Part shown: one piece after another, positions 1-11,322 of the stretch | How positions within the stretch are numbered: position 1 is the first letter of the stretch | Layout of the letters: every line of letters starts with the position of its first letter | DNA from: Enterobacter sp. RHBSTW-00175 | GTDB taxonomy: Bacteria > Pseudomonadota > Gammaproteobacteria > Enterobacterales > Enterobacteriaceae | DNA length: 64,000 nucleotides | Reading direction: 5' to 3' | NCBI RefSeq assembly: GCF_013927005.1 | Contig: NZ_CP055930.1 | Location: 930,001-994,000, forward strand | Notes under the pieces: generated by a model | Told to the model about the DNA's origin: nothing | The model's input: the letters and a program-made list of their open reading frames with translations, nothing else | The model's database searches: none | Translations under genes and position numbers: made by a program

Positions 1-1
1 C

Positions 2-1389
<1,388 letters not shown>

Positions 1390-1401
1390 GAGGTTCCTGT
1401 G

Positions 1402-1764
1402 ATGACCGTGATTTACCAAACCACCATTACCCGCATCGGCCAGAGCGCGGCCGATGCGCTCAGCGACCAGATGCTGATTACCTTTCGCGAAGGCGCGCCA
1501 GCGGATATCGAAGAGTTCTGTTTTATTCATTGCCATGGCGAGCTAAACGGTGAACTCAAGCCCGGCAGCCAGCTGGAGCTGGGTGAAATGCGTTATGCCG
1601 TGACCGCCGTGGGCGATGTGGCTGAACAAAATCTGCGTGAACTGGGGCATATCACCCTGCGGTTTGACGGCCAGCCGCAGGCGGAATATCCCGGCACCGT
1701 TCATGTGGATGGCCCTGTTCCGCAGGCTGTTACCCCGGGCTGCACATTAAAGTTTGTTGCGTAA
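1402..1764 (+). CDS. srlB: Glucitol/sorbitol PTS EIIA component
   Basis: This cytoplasmic phosphocarrier (120 residues) takes phosphate from HPr and donates it to the SrlE EIIB domain. The CFIHCHGEL motif carries His43 and His45; the family's active-site histidine is one of these. I chose the ATG at 1402 over the GTG at 1399 because GAGG at 1390-1393 is then 8 nt away and the N-terminus (MTVIYQTTITRIG) matches the E. coli protein. The gene lies between srlE and srlD in one operon. Confidence 0.95.
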   Translation: MTVIYQTTITRIGQSAADALSDQMLITFREGAPADIEEFCFIHCHGELNGELKPGSQLELGEMRYAVTAVGDVAEQNLRELGHITLRFDGQPQAEYPGTVHVDGPVPQAVTPGCTLKFVA

Positions 1765-1779
1765 TTTAAGGAGAGAAAT

Positions 1780-2559
1780 ATGAGTCAGGTTGCCGTTGTC
1801 ATTGGTGGGGGACAAACCTTAGGAGAGTTCCTCTGCCGTGGGCTTGCCGCAGAAGGTTACCGCGTGGCGGTTGTCGATATTCAGAGTGAAAAAGCCGCCC
1901 GCGTGGCGGACACCATCAATACCGAATTTGGTGAAGGGATGGCGTACGGGTTTGGCGCCGATGCCACCAGCGAGCATAGCGTAATGGCGCTTGCCCGCGG
2001 AGTGGACGAAATTTTTGGCCGTACCGACCTGCTGGTTTACAGCGCCGGGATTGCGAAAGCGGCGTTTATCAGCGACTTTGCGCTGGGGGATTTTGACCGC
2101 TCCTTGCAGGTGAATCTGGTGGGCTATTTCCTCTGCGCTCGCGAGTTTTCGCGTCTGATGATCCGCGACGGTGTTCAGGGACGCATCATCCAGATCAACT
2201 CGAAATCCGGCAAAGTGGGCAGTAAACACAACTCGGGTTACAGTGCGGCCAAATTTGGGGGCGTAGGGCTGACGCAATCCCTGGCGCTGGATCTCGCCGA
2301 GTACGGGATCACCGTGCACTCGTTGATGCTGGGCAACCTGCTGAAATCACCGATGTTCCAGTCCCTGCTGCCACAATACGCCACCAAGCTTGGGATTAAC
2401 GCCGATGAAGTAGAACAGTATTACATCGACAAAGTACCGCTGAAGCGCGGCTGCGACTATCAGGACGTGCTAAATATGCTGCTGTTTTACGCCAGCCCGA
2501 AAGCCTCATATTGCACCGGACAGTCGATTAATGTGACCGGTGGGCAGGTGATGTTCTGA
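1780..2559 (+). CDS. srlD: Sorbitol-6-phosphate 2-dehydrogenase
   Basis: This short-chain dehydrogenase (259 residues) oxidises D-sorbitol 6-phosphate to fructose 6-phosphate with NAD+, feeding glycolysis. The cofactor loop is at the N-terminus (VVIGGGQTLGEFL). The catalytic Tyr and Lys are in YSAAKFG at about residues 152-158, preceded by the substrate Ser region (INSKSGKVGSKHNSG). A GGAG ribosome site lies a few bases before the ATG. Length equals that of E. coli SrlD. Confidence 0.96.
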   Translation: MSQVAVVIGGGQTLGEFLCRGLAAEGYRVAVVDIQSEKAARVADTINTEFGEGMAYGFGADATSEHSVMALARGVDEIFGRTDLLVYSAGIAKAAFISDFALGDFDRSLQVNLVGYFLCAREFSRLMIRDGVQGRIIQINSKSGKVGSKHNSGYSAAKFGGVGLTQSLALDLAEYGITVHSLMLGNLLKSPMFQSLLPQYATKLGINADEVEQYYIDKVPLKRGCDYQDVLNMLLFYASPKASYCTGQSINVTGGQVMF

Positions 2560-2566
2560 GTTCATT

Positions 2567-2640
2567 CCCCGGTGGCGCTGCGCTTACCGGGGCTACAAAA
2601 CCCCGTAGGCCGGGTAAGGTGCAACCACCACCCGGCAATT
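2567..2640. repeat. REP-like palindromic element
   Basis: GC-rich inverted repeat between srlD and gutM: CCGGTGGCGCTGCGCTTACC is followed by CTACAAAACCCCGTAGGCC and then a degenerate complement. It has the style of enterobacterial REP units, and relatives occur at 9488 and 19370. Such elements often stabilise upstream mRNA or attenuate distal genes. Confidence 0.75.
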
Positions 2641-2651
2641 AAGGAGCCAAC

Positions 2652-3011
2652 ATGGTTACAGCACTCATCACCGTCGCCGCTATCGCCTGGATCTGCCAGA
2701 TGGCGTTTGGCGGCTGGCAAATCCATCAGTTCAACCGCGCGTTTGATGCATTGTGTCAGAAAGGCCGCGTGGGCGTCGGGCGCTCTGGCGGGCGCTTCAA
2801 ACCGCGCGTGGTCGTGGCGGTTGCACTGGATGAACATGACAATGTCTGCGATTCACTCATCATGCGCGGGATGACGGTTTTTGCCCGACCGGCGAAAATC
2901 CAGGCAATTAACGGCAAATCGTTGCAGGAATTGCAGCCTGATGTGATCTTTCCCCATGATTCACTCTGTCAGAATGCACTATCATTAGCGCTTAATCTGA
3001 AACATAGATAA
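2652..3011 (+). CDS. gutM: Glucitol operon activator
   Basis: GutM is the positive regulator of the sorbitol operon (119 residues, the usual length). It begins with a hydrophobic segment (TALITVAAIAWICQMAFGGW), so it is probably membrane-anchored; no HTH is obvious. The remainder contains GRSGGRFKPRVVVAVALDEHD and IINGKSLQELQPD-like segments recognisable from the E. coli protein. The start ATG follows AAGGAG at a good distance. It sits between srlD and srlR as in E. coli. Confidence 0.92.
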   Translation: MVTALITVAAIAWICQMAFGGWQIHQFNRAFDALCQKGRVGVGRSGGRFKPRVVVAVALDEHDNVCDSLIMRGMTVFARPAKIQAINGKSLQELQPDVIFPHDSLCQNALSLALNLKHR

Positions 3012-3074
3012 TTTCGTTGTGAACGCTATAAGCTTGCGAAATTATCATTTTGCAACTTAAGGAACAGAGCGCCT

Positions 3075-3848
3075 ATGAAACCACGTCAGCGGCAGGCGGC
3101 CATTCTGGAGCATCTGCAAAAGCAGGGGAAATGCTCGGTAGAGGAACTGGCGCACTACTTTGACACCACCGGCACGACGATACGCAAAGACCTGGTGTTG
3201 CTCGAAAACTCCGGTGCCGTCATCCGCACCTACGGCGGAGTGATGCTCAATAAAGACGAAGCCGATCCCCCTATCGACCACAAAACGCTGATCAATACCC
3301 ACCAGAAAGCGCTGATTGCCGAAGCTGCCGTGAAGTTTATCCACGATGGCGACTCCATCATTCTGGATGCCGGCAGCACGGTATTGCAGATGATCCCGAT
3401 GCTCAGCCGCTTTAACAACATCACCGTGATGACCAACAGCCTGCACATCGTTAACGCCCTGTCGGAGAACGACTGCGAGCAAACCATCCTGATGCCAGGC
3501 GGGACGTTCCGTAAAAAATCAGCCTCGTTCCACGGCCAGCTGGCCGAGAATGCCTTCGACCACTTCAGCTTTGATAAACTGTTTATGGGGACGGACGGCA
3601 TCGACCTGAACGCCGGGGTGACCACGTTTAATGAAGTGTTCAGCGTCAGCAAAGCCATGTGTAACGCCGCGCGGGAAGTCATTTTGATGGCAGACTCGTC
3701 GAAGTTTGGCCGTAAAAGCCCCAATATTGTGTGCAGCCTTGAAAGTGTCGATAAGCTGATTACCGATGCGGGCATCGATCCGGCGTTTAAAAAAGCGCTG
3801 GAAGAGAAAGGAATCGACGTTATCGTAACCGGAGACAAAGATGAGTGA
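3075..3848 (+). CDS. srlR: DeoR-family repressor of the sorbitol operon
   Basis: This DeoR-type repressor has 257 residues. An N-terminal HTH ([20 protein letters not shown] and [14 protein letters not shown]) is followed by the DeoR sugar-phosphate sensor domain ([41 protein letters not shown]). It represses srl transcription until a sorbitol-derived inducer binds. It follows gutM by 63 bp and overlaps gutQ by 8 bp, so srlR and gutQ are probably translated together. Confidence 0.95.
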   Translation: MKPRQRQAAILEHLQKQGKCSVEELAHYFDTTGTTIRKDLVLLENSGAVIRTYGGVMLNKDEADPPIDHKTLINTHQKALIAEAAVKFIHDGDSIILDAGSTVLQMIPMLSRFNNITVMTNSLHIVNALSENDCEQTILMPGGTFRKKSASFHGQLAENAFDHFSFDKLFMGTDGIDLNAGVTTFNEVFSVSKAMCNAAREVILMADSSKFGRKSPNIVCSLESVDKLITDAGIDPAFKKALEEKGIDVIVTGDKDE

Positions 3849-4806
3849 TTTTCTGTTAAACGCAGGCCGCCAGACCCTGATGCTCGAATTGCAGGAAGCG
3901 AGCCGCCTGCCGGATCGCCTGGGCGATGATTTTGTCCGTGCGGCGAACACCATCATTCAGTGTGAAGGCAAAGTGATCGTCTCAGGTATGGGCAAATCCG
4001 GCCATATCGGTAAGAAGATTGCCGCCACGCTTGCGAGTACCGGAACGCCTGCGTTCTTTGTTCATCCGGCAGAAGCGCTGCATGGCGATCTGGGGATGAT
4101 TGAAAGCCGCGACGTGATGCTGTTTATCTCCTACTCCGGCTCGGCAAAAGAGCTGGATCTCATCATTCCGCGCTTGCAGGAAAAAGCCGTTGCCCTGCTG
4201 GCGATGACCGGAAAATCCCGCTCGCCGCTGGCGCTGGCGGCAAAAGCGGTGCTGGATGTTTCCGTAGAGCGTGAAGCCTGCCCGATGCACCTGGCCCCCA
4301 CCTCCAGCACCGTAAACACCCTGATGCTGGGTGACGCGCTGGCGATGGCGGTTATGCAGGCGCGCGGCTTTAATGAAGAAGATTTTGCCCGTTCTCACCC
4401 TGCAGGCGCGCTGGGCGCACGGCTACTCAATAAAGTGCACCACCTGATGCGCACCGACGATGCCATTCCACAGGTAACACTGGATACCAGCGTGATGGAT
4501 GCGATGCTGGAGCTGAGCCGTACCGGGCTTGGGCTGGTTGCCGTCTGCGATAACAACGGTTTTGTGAAAGGCGTCTTTACCGACGGCGACCTGCGTCGCT
4601 GGCTGGTCGGCGGAGGCAAGCTGGAATCTCAGGTTTCAGAAGCAATGACCCAGGGCGGGCTGACGCTGAATGCAGAAAGCCGCGCCATCGAAGCCAAAGA
4701 GGTGCTGATGAAGCGCAAAATAACTGCCGCCCCGGTGGTCGATGAGAGCGGCAAGCTTTGCGGTGCAATCAACCTGCAAGATTTCTATCAGGCCGGGATC
4801 ATCTAA
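3841..4806 (+). CDS. gutQ: Arabinose 5-phosphate isomerase
   Basis: GutQ interconverts D-arabinose 5-phosphate and D-ribulose 5-phosphate; it is a paralogue of the LPS-pathway enzyme KdsD. The 321 residues comprise an N-terminal SIS domain ([32 protein letters not shown], then the HLAPTSST loop) and two CBS repeats in the C-terminal third ([37 protein letters not shown]). It is the last gene of the srl group and ends tail-to-tail with norR, overlapping by 3 bp. Confidence 0.95.
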   Translation: MSDFLLNAGRQTLMLELQEASRLPDRLGDDFVRAANTIIQCEGKVIVSGMGKSGHIGKKIAATLASTGTPAFFVHPAEALHGDLGMIESRDVMLFISYSGSAKELDLIIPRLQEKAVALLAMTGKSRSPLALAAKAVLDVSVEREACPMHLAPTSSTVNTLMLGDALAMAVMQARGFNEEDFARSHPAGALGARLLNKVHHLMRTDDAIPQVTLDTSVMDAMLELSRTGLGLVAVCDNNGFVKGVFTDGDLRRWLVGGGKLESQVSEAMTQGGLTLNAESRAIEAKEVLMKRKITAAPVVDESGKLCGAINLQDFYQAGII

Positions 4807-6317
4807 CCTTTCAGACCCAGACGTTTCGCCAGCCGGTGCAGGTTGGCGACGTCCGTTTCCAGCGCCCGCGCGCACGCCGACCAGCTGCGGTTATTTTGCT
4901 CAAGCACGCGGGTGATCATCTGCCGTTGAAACTCTTCTGTTGCTTCGCGCAGGTTCTCGTTGCTGATTTCCGGGATGTCCTGAGTCACAACATGCGCGGT
5001 TTCATCATGCAGCGCAAAATGACGCGCGTGGATCAGCACTTCATCACCTGAACGTGCGGCCCGTGCCAGCACGACGGCACGGTGGATGGCATGTTCCAGT
5101 TCACGCACGTTGCCCGGCCAGCCGTAACTTAACAGATGTGTTCTCGCCCCGGGGCTTAACACCACGCGGGAAAGCCCCATCCGCAGACGACACTGTTCGC
5201 AGAAGTAACCCGCCAGCAGAACCACATCTTCACCGCGCTCACGCAGCGCAGGGACGGAAAGCGGGAAGACGCTCAGGCGGTGGAACAGGTCAGCACGGAA
5301 ATTCCCGGCCAGCACCTCTTCACGCAGGTCGCGGTTGGTCGCCGCCAGCACGCGTACATCCACTCTTAAGCTGCGATCGTCCCCCACGCGCTGAATATCA
5401 CCGTACTGCAACACGCGCAGCAGTTTGGCCTGTAACGACAAAGACAGCTCGCCAATCTCGTCGAGGAATAACGTGCCGTTATCCGCCATTTCAAACTTAC
5501 CGCTGCGGTTGCTGATGGCCCCGGTAAACGCCCCTTTAACGTGACCAAACAACTCACTTTCTGCCACGCTTTCCGGCAACGCAGCACAGTTGAGGTACAC
5601 CAGCGGGTTGACCACACGTGGAGAAGCTTCGTGAATCGACTTTGCCACCAGCTCTTTACCGGTGCCGGTTTCACCGAAAATCAGCACGTTCAAATCAGAA
5701 GCCGCCACAATGTCGATCTCTTTTTTGAGCTGCACCATGCCCGGCGAAAGGCCAATCATCTCGGTGTGGGTGACCTGTTCAAATGCCGCCGGGCTACCCG
5801 GCAGAATGTTCTGGCTCTCCAGCTGTTCAATCAGCAGTGCGTTGTTAAGCGCACCGGAAGCCAGGGCCGCAATCAGCCGCAGCTCTTCGTCACTGAAGGT
5901 ATCGAACTGATCCGGTGACATACCATCAAGCGTCAGGGCGCCAATCAGGTTCTGCCCGGCAAACAGCGGCAGGCCAATACAGGCGTGTACTTTGAGGCTC
6001 TCCTGCCCCGGGATCAGCCCATCATAGGGATCAGGCAAGTCGCTGTCGGCAGGGAAACGCACCACATCACCCGCACGGGCGATAGTTTCCAGCCGTGGAT
6101 GGCCTTCCAGCGTAAAGCGCCGCCCCAGCACATCCTGCGCCAGGCCGTCGATGGCCAGCGGAATAAACTGCCGACCTTCGTAACGCAGCAGCGCCGAGGC
6201 ATCACACTCCAGCACGTCGCGGAGCGTGGAGATCAGCCGTTGAAATCGGTCCTGATGGCCAATACCGGTTTGCAGTTCAATGGCGATCTTCGCCAGTACG
6301 TTTACAGAAAAGCTCAT
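4803..6317 (-). CDS. norR: NO-responsive sigma54 activator
   Basis: NorR senses nitric oxide with a non-haem iron in its N-terminal GAF domain and activates norVW through sigma54. The open frame extends to 6446, but I place the start at the ATG ending at 6317: it begins [20 protein letters not shown] like known NorR and gives 504 residues, the E. coli length. Domains: GAF at about 1-170, AAA+ with Walker [12 protein letters not shown] and the sigma54-contact loop GAFTGA, and a C-terminal Fis-type HTH ([25 protein letters not shown]). It is divergent from norV. Confidence 0.96.
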   Translation of the reverse strand: MSFSVNVLAKIAIELQTGIGHQDRFQRLISTLRDVLECDASALLRYEGRQFIPLAIDGLAQDVLGRRFTLEGHPRLETIARAGDVVRFPADSDLPDPYDGLIPGQESLKVHACIGLPLFAGQNLIGALTLDGMSPDQFDTFSDEELRLIAALASGALNNALLIEQLESQNILPGSPAAFEQVTHTEMIGLSPGMVQLKKEIDIVAASDLNVLIFGETGTGKELVAKSIHEASPRVVNPLVYLNCAALPESVAESELFGHVKGAFTGAISNRSGKFEMADNGTLFLDEIGELSLSLQAKLLRVLQYGDIQRVGDDRSLRVDVRVLAATNRDLREEVLAGNFRADLFHRLSVFPLSVPALRERGEDVVLLAGYFCEQCRLRMGLSRVVLSPGARTHLLSYGWPGNVRELEHAIHRAVVLARAARSGDEVLIHARHFALHDETAHVVTQDIPEISNENLREATEEFQRQMITRVLEQNNRSWSACARALETDVANLHRLAKRLGLKG

Positions 6318-6329
6318 CTCAACCTCGCT

Positions 6330-6385
6330 GTCATTTTGACAATGCATATTGTCATATTGACAGTTTTTAAGATAGTCATAATGAC
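6330..6385. promoter_or_regulatory. Three NorR enhancer sites
   Basis: Three copies of GTCA-N3-TGAC lie upstream of norV: GTCATTTTGAC (6330-6340), GTCATATTGAC (6351-6361) and GTCATAATGAC (6375-6385), spaced 21 and 24 bp apart. Three GT-N7-AC sites are the known requirement for NorR hexamer action at norV. They lie 13-68 bp in front of the norR start as well, so they could also mediate NorR autoregulation. Confidence 0.9.
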
Positions 6386-6440
6386 TACCCATTACGAGTA
6401 ATAAACAATTAAATACATTTAAATCAATCAGATAAAAAGT

Positions 6441-6455
6441 TGGCACGCAACTTGA
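6441..6455 (+). promoter_or_regulatory. Sigma54 promoter of norVW
   Basis: The -24 element TGGCAC at 6441 is followed 10 bp after its GG by GA (CTTGAT), where the consensus has GC. It lies 56 bp downstream of the last NorR site and 49 bp before the norV ATG. The -12 element is therefore weaker than consensus. Confidence 0.75.
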
Positions 6456-6503
6456 TATAGCTAAAACATCTTATTTGAAAACGCCGTATTAATTGAGGTT
6501 GCT

Positions 6504-7952
6504 ATGTCTATTCTGGTTAAAAATAACATTCATTGGGTTGGCCAACGTGACTGGGAAGTGCGTGATTTCCACGGAACTGAATACAAAACGCTGCGCGGCA
6601 GCAGCTACAACAGCTACCTCATCCGTGAAGGTAAAAATGTTCTGATCGATACCGTCGATCACAAATTCAGCCGCGAGTTCGTGCAGAACCTGCGTAGCGA
6701 AATCGATCTGAACGCTATCGACTACATCATTATCAACCATGCAGAAGAAGACCACGCCGGCGCGCTGACCGAGCTGATGTCTTATATCCCAAATACCCCA
6801 ATTTACTGCACCACCAATGCTATCGACTCAATCAACGGTCACCACCACCACCCGGAGTGGAACTTCCACACCGTGAAAACCGGTGACTCACTGGATATCG
6901 GCAACGGCAAACAGCTGATCTTCGTTGAAACGCCAATGCTGCACTGGCCTGACAGCATGATGACTTACATGACCGGCGACGCGGTGCTGTTCAGTAACGA
7001 TGCATTCGGCCAGCACTACTGCGACGAACGTCTGTTCAACGACGAAGTGGATCAGGCCGAGCTGTTTGAGCAGTGCCAGCGCTACTATGCCAATATCCTG
7101 ACGCCATTCAGCCGTCTGGTGACGCCGAAAATCACCGAGATCCTCGGCTTCAATCTGCCGGTTGATATGATTGCGACCTCTCACGGCGTCGTGTGGCGTG
7201 AAAACCCAACCCAGATCGTTGAGATGTATCTGAAATGGGCAGCGGATTATCAGGAAGACCGCATCACGATTTTCTACGACACCATGTCCAACAACACCCG
7301 CATGATGGCGGATGCGATTGCCCAGGGCATCAACGAAGTTGACCCGAACGTGGCGGTGAAAATCTTTAACGTGGCGCGCAGCGATAAAAACGACATTCTG
7401 ACCAACGTGTTCCGTTCCAAAGGTGTGCTGGTGGGGACGTCCACCATGAACAACGTGATGATGCCGAAAATCGCTGGTCTGGTGGAAGAGATGACAGGTC
7501 TGCGTTTCCGTAACAAACGCGCCAGCGCTTTTGGTTCACACGGCTGGAGCGGCGGCGCGGTTGACCGTCTGTCTACCCGCTTGCAGGACGCCGGTTTTGA
7601 GATGTCTATGAGTCTGAAAGCCAAATGGCGACCGGATATCGATGCCCTGGAAATCTGCCGCCAGCATGGTCGCGAGATTGCACGTCAGTGGGCGCTTGCT
7701 CCACTGCCAGAATCCACGGTGAAAACCCCTGAACAGCAGGAAGCCTGCGCCTGTGCGGCTGCCGCGGCGGCAAATCTCGGCCCGCGTATGCAGTGCAGCG
7801 TGTGCCAGTGGATTTACGACCCGGAACTGGGCGAACCGTTGCAGGACGTAGCACCAGGCACACCGTGGAGCAATGTCCCGGACAACTTCCTGTGCCCTGA
7901 ATGTTCATTGGGTAAAGACGTCTTTGACGAACTGGGTACGGAGGCAAAATGA
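6504..7952 (+). CDS. norV: Anaerobic nitric oxide reductase flavorubredoxin
   Basis: NorV reduces NO to N2O in the cytoplasm without oxygen. The 482 residues have three parts. The metallo-beta-lactamase-like diiron domain has the HAEEDHAG ligand motif at about residue 79 and [10 protein letters not shown]. The flavodoxin domain binds FMN ([16 protein letters not shown], then [11 protein letters not shown]). The C-terminal rubredoxin has two Cys-x2-Cys pairs ([15 protein letters not shown] and CPECS). It overlaps norW by 4 bp. Transcription depends on NorR and sigma54. Confidence 0.97.
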   Translation: MSILVKNNIHWVGQRDWEVRDFHGTEYKTLRGSSYNSYLIREGKNVLIDTVDHKFSREFVQNLRSEIDLNAIDYIIINHAEEDHAGALTELMSYIPNTPIYCTTNAIDSINGHHHHPEWNFHTVKTGDSLDIGNGKQLIFVETPMLHWPDSMMTYMTGDAVLFSNDAFGQHYCDERLFNDEVDQAELFEQCQRYYANILTPFSRLVTPKITEILGFNLPVDMIATSHGVVWRENPTQIVEMYLKWAADYQEDRITIFYDTMSNNTRMMADAIAQGINEVDPNVAVKIFNVARSDKNDILTNVFRSKGVLVGTSTMNNVMMPKIAGLVEEMTGLRFRNKRASAFGSHGWSGGAVDRLSTRLQDAGFEMSMSLKAKWRPDIDALEICRQHGREIARQWALAPLPESTVKTPEQQEACACAAAAAANLGPRMQCSVCQWIYDPELGEPLQDVAPGTPWSNVPDNFLCPECSLGKDVFDELGTEAK

Positions 7953-9082
7953 ACAACGGGATCGTGATCATCGGCTCGGGCTTTGCCGCCCGCCAGCTGG
8001 TGAAAAATATCCGCAAACAGGACGCGAACGTGCCGCTGACGCTTATTGCCGCCGACAGCATGGACGAGTACAACAAGCCAGATTTAAGCCATGTCATTAG
8101 CCAGAATCAGCGCGCAGAAGATCTCACCCGCCAGACGGCGGGAGAGTTCGCAGAACAATTTAACCTGCGTCTGTTTCCCTATACCTGGGTTACGGATATC
8201 GATGCCGCCGCGCATGTCGTGAAGAGCCAGGATAAAACCTGGCAGTACGACAAGCTGGTGCTGGCAACAGGTGCGGCCGCTTTTGTCCCACCGGTTGAAG
8301 GTCGCGAGCTGATGGTGACACTGAACAGCCAGCAGGAATATCAGGCCAGCGAAACCAGGCTGCGGGACGCACAGCGGGTAATGATTGTCGGCGGCGGTCT
8401 GATTGGCACCGAGCTGGCGATGGATTTTTGCCGCGCGGGAAAAGCAGTCACCCTGGTTGACCATGCCGCGAGTATTCTTTCCGCACTGATGCCAGCAGAA
8501 GTAAGCAGTCGCTTACAACACCGGCTGACCGATATGGGCGTACATCTGCTGCTGAAATCTCAGCTGCAAGGTCTGAGCAAAACCGAAACCGGCATTCGCG
8601 CCACGCTTGATCGCCAGCGCAGCGTAGAGGTTGACGTGGTGATTGCCGCAACCGGCCTGCGCCCGGAAACAGCGCTTGCCCACCGTGCGGGCGCAGAAAC
8701 GAATCGCGGTGTGAAGGTCGACAGTTACCTGCAAACCACGCAGCCGGATATTTATGCCCTGGGTGATTGTGCGGAAATTAACGGACAGGTATTGCCCTTT
8801 CTGCAACCTATTCAGCTCAGTGCCATGTATCTGGCAAAAAACCTGCTCGGGACAAGCGCGCCGCTGAAATTACCCGCCATGCTGGTGAAGGTGAAAACGC
8901 CGGAGTTACCGCTGCATCTTGCAGGCGAAACGCAGCGACAGGATTTGAACTGGCAGTTAGCCATTGAGCCGCAGGGCATGGTGGCCCGCGGCGCTGATAA
9001 TGACGGTCAGCTACGCGCCTTTGTGGTTAGTGAAGATCGGATGAAGGAGGCTTTCACACTGTTGAAATCGCTGCCCGCTTAG
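7949..9082 (+). CDS. norW: NADH:flavorubredoxin reductase
   Basis: NorW passes electrons from NADH to the NorV rubredoxin domain. It has 377 residues. The FAD Rossmann motif is at the very N-terminus ([14 protein letters not shown]), a second nucleotide-binding motif ([14 protein letters not shown]) is near residue 147, and the FAD-contacting [11 protein letters not shown] is at about residue 268. It is translationally coupled to norV (ATGA-type overlap) and is followed by a strong terminator. Confidence 0.96.
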   Translation: MNNGIVIIGSGFAARQLVKNIRKQDANVPLTLIAADSMDEYNKPDLSHVISQNQRAEDLTRQTAGEFAEQFNLRLFPYTWVTDIDAAAHVVKSQDKTWQYDKLVLATGAAAFVPPVEGRELMVTLNSQQEYQASETRLRDAQRVMIVGGGLIGTELAMDFCRAGKAVTLVDHAASILSALMPAEVSSRLQHRLTDMGVHLLLKSQLQGLSKTETGIRATLDRQRSVEVDVVIAATGLRPETALAHRAGAETNRGVKVDSYLQTTQPDIYALGDCAEINGQVLPFLQPIQLSAMYLAKNLLGTSAPLKLPAMLVKVKTPELPLHLAGETQRQDLNWQLAIEPQGMVARGADNDGQLRAFVVSEDRMKEAFTLLKSLPA

Positions 9083-9132
9083 TTTTCAGTCTGTTACCAC
9101 GCTTACTTAACCTTAGGATTTTATTATCCGCC

Positions 9133-9158
9133 GCCCCGATGTCCCGGGGCTTTTTTTT
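9133..9158 (+). terminator. Rho-independent terminator after norW
   Basis: The stem GCCCCG/CGGGGC (9133-9138 and 9145-9150) is followed by eight T residues. It lies 51 bp after the norW stop. Confidence 0.9.
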
Positions 9159-9326
9159 GCGCATCCTGTTGGCCATATAAATACAAAAAAGATAAATCAT
9201 CGCTATCAATCCCTAATTTATTATTTCCATTAATTTATAAATGCGGAACAGCTGAAAAACATCACCCTGTTTTATTATTTTCATCCGGCTTACGCTGAAA
9301 AGGTATTAATCAGCCGGAGACAAATC

Positions 9327-9485
9327 GTGGCAACCTTTAATAAAGAACTCAATTATCTTTCTCGTTATTTCCAGCAGACGAAAAATGCGGAATACATTTT
9401 ATTCCGCTGGCTTTATCTGAGTCCGGAAGCCCGTATTGCCCGCTTGCGTGAGCTGATGATGCCGGTCAGTAAACATGAGCGGTAA
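9327..9485 (+). CDS. Small protein of unknown function
   Basis: A GTG-started frame of 52 codons (VATFNKELNYLSRYFQQTKN at the start, PVSKHER at the end), with GGAGA six bases before the start. It encodes a basic, aromatic-rich peptide with no membrane segment. I do not recognise it. Its codon use and GC match the chromosome rather than the AT-rich upstream sequence, and it ends just before a REP element, as real genes here do. It lies after the norW terminator, so it needs its own promoter, which I cannot define. Confidence 0.55.
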   Translation: MATFNKELNYLSRYFQQTKNAEYILFRWLYLSPEARIARLRELMMPVSKHER

Positions 9486-9487
9486 TT

Positions 9488-9556
9488 GCCGGGTGGCGCT
9501 GCGCTTACCCAGCCTACATACCCCGTAGGCCCGTGCAAGCGTAGCGCCGCCGGGCA
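9488..9556. repeat. REP-like palindromic element
   Basis: Inverted GC-rich unit: GCCGGGTGGCGCTGCGCTTA, then CCTACATACCCCGTAGG, and the complement GCGTAGCGCCGCCGGGC. It is of the same family as the units at 2567 and 19370 and follows the small ORF directly. Confidence 0.85.
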
Positions 9557-9648
9557 AAAAAAACCGGAACACTTTACTTAACCAGACCTTATTTATTCCG
9601 CAAAACACCCTACACTCTCAGCATCCCTTTTTGTCAGCGGAATGCCCC

Positions 9649-11322
9649 ATGCGCCAGCTTCAGAAAATCCGTCAGTATCAACGGCTTTATCAGCATTACG
9701 GAGCAGACCCGAAGCCAACAACCATCGCCGAGGTTGCCGAAACAGCCCTGTGCAGCGAGCGCCATGCGCGCACCCTGTTGCGCCAGCTCGCCCAGAGCGG
9801 ATGGTTAAGCTGGAGCGCACAGCCTGGGCGCGGGCACCGCGCCATCCTGCACTGCCTGGCAACCACCAGCGAGCTCAGCGCGCCGCTGATGCATGCCTGC
9901 CTGGAAAAGGGAGACTATCAAAGCGCATTGCAACTTGCAGACGGTGACCCTGCCAGCCTGCATCACATCATCACCCCTTTTCTGGGGGGAAAATGGCTTA
10001 AGCACCAGCCGACCCTGCGTATTCCCTGGTATCGCCCGCTCACCTCGCTTTACCCGGCGTTGCAGCGCCGCCGCGCCGAACAGCACATTATCTGCGCGGT
10101 ACATGCAGGACTGACGCGCTACACACCCGGCCAGCCATACCCTGCGCCAGATCTGGCGCACCACTGGGAAACCCGTGATAACAACCTCTGCTGGCGGTTT
10201 TACCTGCGCAGTGGCGCACACTGGCATAACGGCCAGGCCATCAGTGACGAAGATATCTTTGCAGGAGTACAACAGCTGCTGGCCGATCCGGCGCGCAACT
10301 CGGGGCTTAAGCATGTTCATCAGGTTTCGCTTGCTGCCCCCTGGTGTCTTGATATTACCCTGCACGCACCGGATGCCATGCTGGCGCATCGTCTGGCGCA
10401 CCACGTCTGCCGCCTGCCTCATCCACAACAGCCGGATATCGGCGCCGGGCCGTTTGCCATCGCCCGTCATCACTCCCACTTTTTACGACTGGAGCGTCAG
10501 CCCTGGTACTTTGCCGCCCACCCGCTTTTGCACGCGATAGAGTTCTGGCGAACCCGCGCCGGGGCGCAAAAACCGGCCTGGATAACCGTCGGAAAAGGGA
10601 AAAGCGCTCAGGAAGCCGTCACCTCCACCAGCGGCGGATTCGCGTGGTTAATGGTTAACATCGCACTGGCGCAGCCGCTTGCCGCCTGGCTGCGCCAGGA
10701 AATCGTCCTTTTGAGCCAGCGCAACTTCGCACAGCGTGACGATCTGCAAACCCGTACCGAACTCCTTCCCGGCCTGCAAACACCGCCGCTCCCGACAGCA
10801 CCAGACGTCCCGTTACCGCCCGCCTTAACCCTGGTCTGCTACCACACACCGGAGCTGCTCGAGCTGGCCGATACGCTTCATGCCGCCCTGAAAAAACGCC
10901 AATGCGAGCTGACTATCGTCTGGAAAGACCGCGATGAGTGGCACGCTCCCGGTGCGCTAGAGCAGGCCGACCTGGTGCTGGGGGATTATCTGGCGGGCGA
11001 GTTGCCAGGCTTTTCCCTGGCTGAATGGTTTACCGACGAGCCCGCGTGGGCCACCGCACTTGGCGACGCCCGCTGGCAGGAAGAGAAACAGCAGTTGATG
11101 GGGTTTTGCGAAAGCGAAGAGCGCCTGAACTCGCAGCTCATCCCCTTTTTCCGGCGGCTGCTGGAGAGCGGTGCCTGTACGCCGCTGTTCCACTATCGCT
11201 ATCGCATTAACACCATGGAAAACGTGCAGGATATTGTCCTGACCGCAGGCGGCTGGCTGGATTTCACGCGAGCCTGGCTGCCCCCGGCAATGCCTCAGGA
11301 GCGTACGACCAGCGCATCGTAA
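9649..11322 (+). CDS. SgrR-family transcriptional regulator with solute-binding-like domain
   Basis: About 557 residues. The N-terminus carries an HTH (TTIAEVAETALCSERHARTLLRQLAQSGWLSW), followed by a long periplasmic-binding-protein-like domain (LTRYTPGQPYPAPDLAHHWE, WRFYLRSGAHWHNGQAISDEDI) as in SgrR and the oligopeptide-binding SBP_bac_5 family. No signal peptide is present, so it is cytoplasmic. I chose the ATG at 9649 over the TTG at 9631. It is not SgrR itself. It converges on the nickel-transporter gene with a 28-bp 3' overlap. The ligand and targets are unknown; control of the neighbouring transporter is only a guess. Confidence 0.8.
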   Translation: MRQLQKIRQYQRLYQHYGADPKPTTIAEVAETALCSERHARTLLRQLAQSGWLSWSAQPGRGHRAILHCLATTSELSAPLMHACLEKGDYQSALQLADGDPASLHHIITPFLGGKWLKHQPTLRIPWYRPLTSLYPALQRRRAEQHIICAVHAGLTRYTPGQPYPAPDLAHHWETRDNNLCWRFYLRSGAHWHNGQAISDEDIFAGVQQLLADPARNSGLKHVHQVSLAAPWCLDITLHAPDAMLAHRLAHHVCRLPHPQQPDIGAGPFAIARHHSHFLRLERQPWYFAAHPLLHAIEFWRTRAGAQKPAWITVGKGKSAQEAVTSTSGGFAWLMVNIALAQPLAAWLRQEIVLLSQRNFAQRDDLQTRTELLPGLQTPPLPTAPDVPLPPALTLVCYHTPELLELADTLHAALKKRQCELTIVWKDRDEWHAPGALEQADLVLGDYLAGELPGFSLAEWFTDEPAWATALGDARWQEEKQQLMGFCESEERLNSQLIPFFRRLLESGACTPLFHYRYRINTMENVQDIVLTAGGWLDFTRAWLPPAMPQERTTSAS

